Program-made: the position numbers and the translations under genes
In this document: positions 59,068 through 64,000 of the stretch, in pieces
How positions within the stretch are numbered: position 1 is the first letter of the stretch
Layout: each line of letters starts with the position of its first letter
Assembly: GCA_002423125.1 (NCBI GenBank)
Contig: DIUW01000027.1
Coordinates: 5,886-69,885, forward strand
Source of the DNA: Legionellaceae bacterium UBA6148
GTDB lineage: Bacteria > Pseudomonadota > Gammaproteobacteria > Legionellales > Legionellaceae
DNA: 64,000 bases
Direction of reading: 5' to 3'
Notes under the pieces: model-generated
What the model saw: the letters and a program-made list of their open reading frames with translations, nothing else
Told to the model about the DNA's origin: nothing
Database searches by the model: none

Positions 59068-59136
59068 CGTCGTCTTTGCGAACGCAAGGTTCCGTGCTTT
59101 AAACCCTGGGTTGCTTCACTGCGTTCGCAATGACGG
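59068..59136. repeat. REP-like hairpin after the recombinase gene
   Basis: CCGTC then TTTGCGAACGCA on the left pairs with TGCGTTCGCAATGACGG on the right. This resembles the widespread 'CGTCATTGCGAGCGCAG' REP sequences. It lies in the 270-nt gap between the recombinase and the transglycosylase; nothing else is evident there. It may end the toxin-antitoxin-recombinase transcript. Confidence 0.55.
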
Positions 59137-59285
59137 CATTTAGATGGGGGCCCTACATGGAAAAAGAGAATGGATTGAACATCAGGATGCTTTAGTGTAC
59201 AATTGCTGGTTTTCTGTCATTCTCGAGGTTGGTTTTGCAACAATTTTGGAAAGCAAATAGCTTATATTTATCGATTATCAACACG

Positions 59286-60335
59286 ATGAATACGTTTAAA
59301 ATGAGCGCTACAAAACTTGCGATTCGTGTTTTTTTTATCATTTTTATAATGGTTCTAATCACAAATGATAACTTGCCGCGTGTAGAGACGTATACCACCT
59401 TACTGACACTCCCCAGCAAAATAGCGACCTATCGCAAACATACAACCTACAATATCGCGTTAACTCAGCAACATAGCCAATTGCCCGATTTATTATCGTA
59501 TTTTAATCACTCCCCCTCCGTGGGAGAGAAAAAAATAGGGCTATGGGAAGATTTAATTCATCACTTTTCACTCAACCATCAAGTCAATCATCCCGAAGTA
59601 CGCAAGCAACTCAAGTGGATTGAAAATCATCCCGACTATATCAAAACATTAACAAAGCAATCACAACCGTATCTTTTTCACGTCTATGATGAACTCAAAA
59701 AACGCAATCTTCCTGGAGAACTTGCATTAATTCCAATGATTGAAAGTGAATATGACCCATTTTCATCTTCGAATAAGGGCGCGGCTGGCATATGGCAAAT
59801 TATGCCACAAACCGCGAGAGACCTGGGCTTAAAAAGAAACCACTGGGTTGATGGACGTAAGAACTTTACGCCTTCAACCAATGCTGCCCTCAATTACCTA
59901 AGCCATTTACATCAATTTTTTAATGGTAATTGGATACTAGCTGTTGCCGCCTATAACTCCGGTGAAGGGACGGTTAAAAAAGCCATACGAAGAAATCATA
60001 AAAGTCAATTTTGGTCTTTACGACTTCCCCAAGAAACGAAGCAATACATACCGCGATTATTGGCGCTTGCTGAAGTGTTTCAAAATCCTAAACGCTACCA
60101 TATTCAACTACCCATGCTACCTCAAAAACCATACCTTCAAGAAGTTGAAGTCAGTCATCATATCAATTTAAATAAGGCAGCAAAGCTCGCTAAAATTCCT
60201 TCGCGCGCCCTTTATAAGCTCAATCCAGGCTTCAAAGACTGGTCCGAAAAACCATCTCATTCCTATAAACTTCTTATTCCAACAGAATCGGTGAATACCT
60301 TTAACAAAGGCCTTGCTGCTCTCTCTCTAAAGTGA
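59286..60335 (+). CDS. mltD: Membrane-bound lytic murein transglycosylase (MltD/SLT family)
   Basis: The enzyme cleaves the glycan chains of peptidoglycan. An N-terminal hydrophobic segment (residues 10-26) acts as signal or anchor. The SLT domain shows ALIPMIESEYDPFSSSNKGAAGIWQIMPQTARDLGL (cited in part: IESEYDP with the catalytic glutamate, GAAGIWQIMP), and AAYNSGEGTVKKAIR. A C-terminal stretch from about 285 may be a single LysM-like unit. The ATG at 59286 is one choice; a TTG at 59235 has GAGG 6 nt upstream and would add 17 residues. MltD from enterics is longer with two or more LysM units. Confidence 0.9.
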   Translation: MNTFKMSATKLAIRVFFIIFIMVLITNDNLPRVETYTTLLTLPSKIATYRKHTTYNIALTQQHSQLPDLLSYFNHSPSVGEKKIGLWEDLIHHFSLNHQVNHPEVRKQLKWIENHPDYIKTLTKQSQPYLFHVYDELKKRNLPGELALIPMIESEYDPFSSSNKGAAGIWQIMPQTARDLGLKRNHWVDGRKNFTPSTNAALNYLSHLHQFFNGNWILAVAAYNSGEGTVKKAIRRNHKSQFWSLRLPQETKQYIPRLLALAEVFQNPKRYHIQLPMLPQKPYLQEVEVSHHINLNKAAKLAKIPSRALYKLNPGFKDWSEKPSHSYKLLIPTESVNTFNKGLAALSLK

Positions 60336-60358
60336 CAAAAAGTAGTTGATGGGTGTTC

Positions 60359-60456
60359 TATACTTCGCGCGGCCACAATTTGCGGTTTTTGACTTGTTCT
60401 TTTCGCGCACATTTAACGTCGTCAAAAAACCACAAATTATGACCACGCGAAGTATA
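60359..60456. repeat. 98-nt palindromic element, copy 1
   Basis: The element starts TATACTTCGCGCGG and ends CACGCGAAGTATA, and its interior holds GCGGTTTTTGAC pairing with GTCAAAAAACC. It is the same length as, and almost identical to, 62668-62765. It sits between the convergent transglycosylase and lipase-like genes, where it could also end transcription. Confidence 0.85.
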
Positions 60457-60459
60457 AGT

Positions 60460-61170
60460 TTAATGTAAAAAACGTCCGTAACTTAAAAAACACAAAATCT
60501 GTTTTTCAACTAAAGGGTTTTGCATAATAAACGTGTGCGTAACTGGCATAACAATAAAATCACTCATTTGGTCTAGTTTAGTACTGGACACCGCGACTTT
60601 ACCATCATTAGGTTCAGCAAAAATCTTACTGACTATCGGATTTAAATTATAGTTCCCCGCAATAATCCCTATTTTGTATTGACCGGGAAGCATCGGAATG
60701 TCACTTTTTTTTGTTGTTAACTCCCCAATAGTTGGCCCTAAGACTCGCCGGAAAAACCATTTTTTATGCAAAAGATCCGCCAACTGACTACCATGATTGG
60801 GTGGTGCAAGCATCACAATATAATCAATTTTTGGGTTCCTATTTTTGTGTAAATACTGTTGTAAAATGACGCCTCCCAGTGAATGAGTCACGAAATGTAT
60901 ACGTTTGGCCTGCCGATTTAAGCATTCATTCATCATGGGGGGGATGACTTGATCCGCAAGTGTTTTAATTGATTTTTGGGTCGACGGATAACTATGGTTC
61001 ACAACAACATAATGATCCTTTTTCAATACTGATTCTAGCTTGAGCATAGAGTGACTGGTTCGCGCCAAACCATGTAGTAAGATGACACATTCGTCATGAT
61101 TGGCGGCGCTCATTGTTGGAAGAGATAGGCAAATGCAAGCTATAAATACAATAAATGTAAACCGATTCAT
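60460..61170 (-). CDS. Secreted alpha/beta hydrolase, lipase-like
   Basis: A signal peptide spans about residues 1-22. VILLHGLARTSHSM holds the oxyanion region, HFVTHSLGGVIL the nucleophile elbow with serine, and PVTHTFIM a candidate catalytic histidine near the end. PPNHGSQLAD fits the triacylglycerol lipase/EstA-like group. The ATG at 61170 is preferred to 61197 because of the signal peptide and a G-rich stretch just upstream. Substrate unknown. It could act on host or membrane lipids, but this is speculation. Confidence 0.87.
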   Translation of the reverse strand: MNRFTFIVFIACICLSLPTMSAANHDECVILLHGLARTSHSMLKLESVLKKDHYVVVNHSYPSTQKSIKTLADQVIPPMMNECLNRQAKRIHFVTHSLGGVILQQYLHKNRNPKIDYIVMLAPPNHGSQLADLLHKKWFFRRVLGPTIGELTTKKSDIPMLPGQYKIGIIAGNYNLNPIVSKIFAEPNDGKVAVSSTKLDQMSDFIVMPVTHTFIMQNPLVEKQILCFLSYGRFLH

Positions 61171-61326
61171 TGTGCCCCCACACCACACCCGACCCATTAA
61201 TTTATAATTAGACTAACACGATGCACAACATAATGTGAAGGTAAGTATTGACAACTCACTCGAACCATTGCAGAATACCCGCCTGTTCCAGGGAGATATT
61301 TTTTAACTCCCGAAGAACAATGTTAC

Positions 61327-61401
61327 TGGGGTGTCGCCAAGCGGTAAGGCACAGGGTTTTGATCCCTGCATACCTAGGTTCGAATCCTAGCACCCCAGCC
61401 A
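61327..61401 (+). tRNA. tRNA-Gln (anticodon TTG)
   Basis: The acceptor stem TGGGGTG (61327-61333) pairs with CACCCCA (61391-61397), followed by G and an encoded CCA. The anticodon stem CAGGG/CCCTG encloses TTTTGAT with anticodon TTG, and the T-arm has GGTTCGAATCC. It lies upstream of prs, as in pseudomonads and relatives where tRNA-Gln precedes prs. Confidence 0.97.
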
Positions 61402-61520
61402 AATTCTTATTGATTCAAGCAAACAGACGGCAGAAGATACCAGGAAGGTTGCGTTCGACGGATCGCTCAAATAATAATAATTTCTTTCTGACTGTCTTCT
61501 GCTATGTGTTTAGGGATTTT

Positions 61521-61542
61521 ATACCCGAATCAATTCGGGTAT
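61521..61542. terminator. Perfect 10-bp hairpin between tRNA-Gln and prs
   Basis: ATACCCGAAT and ATTCGGGTAT flank a 2-nt centre, 51 nt before the prs start. It may end the tRNA transcript or form a leader structure or operator for prs. Confidence 0.4.
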
Positions 61543-61592
61543 AACTGCCCTCGGTGTATCTTTACTACTCAATCACACTTAAAGGCTTGTGC

Positions 61593-62540
61593 ATGTCGAA
61601 TATGATGATTTTTACTGGATCGGCAAATCCAGAGTTAGCACGTAATATTTCTTCTTGTTTAAAACTCCCTATTGGAAAAGCAACCGTCGGCACATTTAGC
61701 GACGGAGAAACGATGATTGAAATTCTTGAAAACGTTCGTGGTAAAGACGTTTTTTTAATTCAGTCCACGTGCGCACCCGCCAATGATCATCTCATGGAAC
61801 TTCTCACTATGGCTGACGCGATGCGTCGATCATCCGCCTCACGCATTACAGCAGTCGTGCCTTATTTCGGCTATGCACGCCAAGACCGGCGTGTTCGATC
61901 TGCGCGCGTTCCAATTACAGCGAAAGTCGTCGCAGATATGATGGCGTCAGTCGGAATTTGTCGAGTATTAACCGTTGATCTTCATGCCGATCAAATTCAA
62001 GGTTTTTTCTATATGCCCGTGGATAATGTTTATTCCACACGAATTTTGCTAGAAGATATCCAACAAAAACATCTTGACCATATGATGGTCATTTCACCGG
62101 ATGTAGGTGGCGTAGTTCGAGCACGAGCCATGGCAAAACGACTCAATCATGCCGAATTATCCATTATCGACAAACGCCGTAGTGGACCGAATAAATCAGA
62201 AGTAATGCATATTATCGGCGAACCCAAAGGGCGTCATTGTATTATTATTGATGACATCGTTGATACCGCAGGAACGCTAGTTTCAGCCGCTTATGAACTG
62301 AAAAATAGTGGCGCTATCAGTGTTCGAGCTTATGTTACACACCCCGTTCTCTCTGGTTGCGCGTTAGAAAATATCTCACAATCATCATTAGATGAAGTCG
62401 TGGTAACAGACACTATCCCATTATCCGAAGCAGGTCAAAAATGTTCCAAAATTAGAGTCGTCAGTCTTGCCGAAATGCTAGCGCAGGCAATTAAACGAGT
62501 TAATATTGAGGAATCTGTGAGCTCAATGTTTACAGAATAA
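61593..62540 (+). CDS. prs: Ribose-phosphate pyrophosphokinase
   Basis: Prs makes PRPP for nucleotide, histidine and tryptophan synthesis. [12 protein letters not shown], the [11 protein letters not shown] loop that binds ATP, the [11 protein letters not shown] motif and the PRPP-binding [14 protein letters not shown] are present. The ATG at 61593 gives 315 residues, identical in length to the E. coli enzyme; the frame to 61554 has no better start. A terminator-like hairpin follows. Confidence 0.97.
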   Translation: MSNMMIFTGSANPELARNISSCLKLPIGKATVGTFSDGETMIEILENVRGKDVFLIQSTCAPANDHLMELLTMADAMRRSSASRITAVVPYFGYARQDRRVRSARVPITAKVVADMMASVGICRVLTVDLHADQIQGFFYMPVDNVYSTRILLEDIQQKHLDHMMVISPDVGGVVRARAMAKRLNHAELSIIDKRRSGPNKSEVMHIIGEPKGRHCIIIDDIVDTAGTLVSAAYELKNSGAISVRAYVTHPVLSGCALENISQSSLDEVVVTDTIPLSEAGQKCSKIRVVSLAEMLAQAIKRVNIEESVSSMFTE

Positions 62541-62629
62541 TTTTCATTCACATTAAAAATTCAATCGTAAAATAATTCCTGCCTATCAATCAGTTGTAAT
62601 TCATCCCTTCACATGTAAATATAGAAATT

Positions 62630-62668
62630 AAGGAACAATGACCGGAATAACCTCCGGTCACGTTCCTT
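62630..62668. terminator. Hairpin downstream of prs
   Basis: AAGGAAC and GTTCCTT ends with a TGACCGG/CCGGTCA inner stem form an almost complete palindrome 90 nt after the prs stop and directly adjoin the second 98-nt repeat. Likely transcription end for prs. Confidence 0.55.
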
Positions 62669-62765
62669 ATACTTCGCGCGGTCACAATTTGCGGTTTTTG
62701 ACTTGTTCTTTTCGCGCACATTTAACGTCGTCAAAAAACCACCAATTATGACCGCGCGAAGTATA
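62668..62765. repeat. 98-nt palindromic element, copy 2
   Basis: It is nearly identical to 60359-60456, differing at a few positions (GGTCACAATT for GGCCACAATT; ACCACCAATT for ACCACAAATT; GACCGCGCG for GACCACGCG). Two of the three differences keep or restore pairing in the stem. It lies just upstream of the sterol reductase gene. Confidence 0.85.
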
Positions 62766-62822
62766 GCAACTGCTGGAGCAGTTGAGGGACGCCGTTACGA
62801 AACTACTTTCAGGGATATTACA

Positions 62823-64000
62823 ATGCTACAAAAACTACGGAACTCACTCGGCCCTATTTTTCTTATTATGGCTTGCCCACCTTTTGTCATGCTCATGTGG
62901 TATACCAATACAATGTTGGGCGGTTCGTTTTCCCGCCTGCTCGATCTCATCGTGCAAACAGGATTCATCAGTACACTCTATATGATATGGGAGCCAGTTT
63001 TTTGGGGCACTCCTACTGCGTGGCTTATGATCGTCAGTTTTGCCGCATTTGAACTGATATTAATGAAACGATTACCCGGTAAGCGATTTCTAGGCCCCAT
63101 TACACCAAAAGGTAATGTTCCCATATACAAAGCAAATGGCGTCATGGCCTACGCAATAACCCTTTCAGTATTTTGTATTTGCACCTTCTGGTTGCGTATA
63201 TTTCCAGCAAGTATTATTTATGATAACTTGGGCGCATTGTTTGGTGCACTCAATATTGCCAGCTTAATCATCTGTGCACTACTCTACCTCAAAGGACGCT
63301 TCGCCCCGTCCTCAACCGATTCAGGCATCACAGGGAATCCTATTTTTGATTACTATTGGGGGACAGAGTTATATCCCGTTTTATTGGGCTGGAACATCAA
63401 GCAATTCATCAACTGCCGTTTTGGCATGATGAGCTGGAGCTTATTTTTATTATCCTATGCTGCAAAACAACAGGAATTATCTGGCTTAAGTAATTCCATG
63501 CTCATCTCTGTTGCACTACAGTTGATTTATATTACTAAATTTTTCATTTGGGAAACGGGTTATTTTCGCTCATTAGACATCATGCATGATAGGGCCGGGT
63601 TTTATATTTGCTGGGGATGCTTGGTTTGGGTGCCCTGTATTTATACCTCTCCGAGCATGTATTTGGTGTTACATCCTATACATTTGAATAACTTCTTGGC
63701 ACTTATTATATTTAGTGTAGGAGCTGCCAGTATACTGATTAACTTCATGGCCGATAAACAACGCCTACGAATTAGAGCGATGGATGGACAGTGTAAAATA
63801 TGGGGTAAAAAACCCACCATGATGCGCGCAACATACACCACGTTACTCGGTGATGTGAAAGAAAACATCTTACTTGCATCGGGATGGTGGGGCTTAGCAC
63901 GGCATTTTCACTACGTCCCCGAAATTGTTGGAGCACTTTGCTGGACCCTCCCAGCACTATTTTTGAATGCAGCACCCTACATCCCGCAGCATCAATTCGT
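62823..64000 (+). CDS. ERG4/ERG24-family sterol reductase (7-dehydrocholesterol reductase-like), 3' end outside window
   Basis: The frame opens at an ATG with AGGGA about 8 nt upstream and stays open to the window's right edge, about 392 codons. Several hydrophobic segments are visible. The family motifs are strong: DYYWGTELYPVL, NIKQFINCRFGMM, FIWETGYFRSLDIMHDR, GFYICWGCLVWVP, and ASGWWGLARHFHYVPE near the end. These enzymes reduce sterol double bonds with NADPH in eukaryotes. Coxiella encodes such genes, one reported to act as a sterol reductase. No sterol synthesis genes are in the window, so the substrate would be host sterol. A eukaryotic origin is probable. Confidence 0.93.
   Translation, partial: MLQKLRNSLGPIFLIMACPPFVMLMWYTNTMLGGSFSRLLDLIVQTGFISTLYMIWEPVFWGTPTAWLMIVSFAAFELILMKRLPGKRFLGPITPKGNVPIYKANGVMAYAITLSVFCICTFWLRIFPASIIYDNLGALFGALNIASLIICALLYLKGRFAPSSTDSGITGNPIFDYYWGTELYPVLLGWNIKQFINCRFGMMSWSLFLLSYAAKQQELSGLSNSMLISVALQLIYITKFFIWETGYFRSLDIMHDRAGFYICWGCLVWVPCIYTSPSMYLVLHPIHLNNFLALIIFSVGAASILINFMADKQRLRIRAMDGQCKIWGKKPTMMRATYTTLLGDVKENILLASGWWGLARHFHYVPEIVGALCWTLPALFLNAAPYIPQHQF

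Noticed and set aside
61327..61401. tRNA-Gln 3' end as an integration site
   Set aside because: No integrase or repeated tRNA 3' fragment was seen; the downstream gene is prs, the usual chromosomal neighbour.
1..64000. CRISPR array, rRNA operon, riboswitch or prophage
   Set aside because: No evenly spaced direct repeats, rRNA signature stretches, phage structural genes or familiar riboswitch core were noticed on reading. A dedicated scan would be needed to exclude weak cases.

Overview
The window looks like chromosome from a gammaproteobacterium of the order Legionellales (Legionella, Coxiella, Aquicella or Berkiella-like). This is inferred from an IcmF-type secretion gene at the left edge, very large proteins of no recognised family that look like effectors, a eukaryote-type sterol reductase at the right edge (Coxiella has such genes), an AT-rich composition by eye, and a gammaproteobacterial cell-division cluster. 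No search could be run, so genus-level placement is open.

Layout. 1-4 kb: 3' part of icmF (plus strand), facing a fatty-acid desaturase. 4-10.6 kb: one giant 2174-residue gene with internally repeated modules. 10.7-16.2 kb: mostly housekeeping genes (plsC-like acyltransferase, roxA, ydiI/menI-type thioesterase, rlmJ, a PH-domain membrane protein, dciA), with an unrecognised 420-residue gene in an operon with the thioesterase and roxA. 16.2-33.3 kb (minus strand): a rearranged dcw cluster, smc-zipA-murF-mraY-murD-ftsW-murC-murB-ddl-ftsQ-ftsA-ftsZ, then lpxC. Junctions are overlapping or very short, so this is probably one long transcription unit. murG is absent from its usual place between ftsW and murC, and murE/ftsI/ftsL are not upstream of murF; smc and zipA sit there instead.

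33.4-47.8 kb is accessory. It holds a secreted Ntn hydrolase, AAA-ATPase remnants between palindromes, a zinc alcohol dehydrogenase and a two-domain protein that joins a mannitol-1-phosphate dehydrogenase-like domain to a histidine phosphatase. An Lrp regulator and a YadS-type channel diverge from that gene. Next come a formyltransferase-like gene, a small membrane protein and two FAD enzymes, then hemH. After hemH lies a decayed GIY-YIG endonuclease gene between inverted REP-like repeats, abutting a truncated Fic gene. 47.8-54.5 kb: bestrophin-like channel, Sua5/TsaC, and the DabA-DabB inorganic-carbon uptake pair with a divergent LysR regulator. 54.5-59.2 kb: a 181-nt palindromic element, a 944-residue unrecognised protein, and a MntA-HepT toxin-antitoxin pair overlapping a serine recombinase. 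59.2-64 kb: lytic transglycosylase, lipase-like hydrolase, tRNA-Gln, prs, and the start of an ERG4/ERG24 sterol reductase. Two copies of a 98-nt palindromic element flank this last block, and a collapsed third copy lies near 57.7 kb.

How the genes fit together. The central block makes peptidoglycan precursors and the divisome, and controls the first committed step of lipid A. The flanks carry candidate host-interaction genes (icmF, the giant proteins, the sterol reductase, the Fic remnant) and many small palindromic elements at gene ends and pseudogene borders. The least-described items are the mannitol-type fusion with its neighbouring FAD/formyltransferase cluster, and the 6.5-kb gene.
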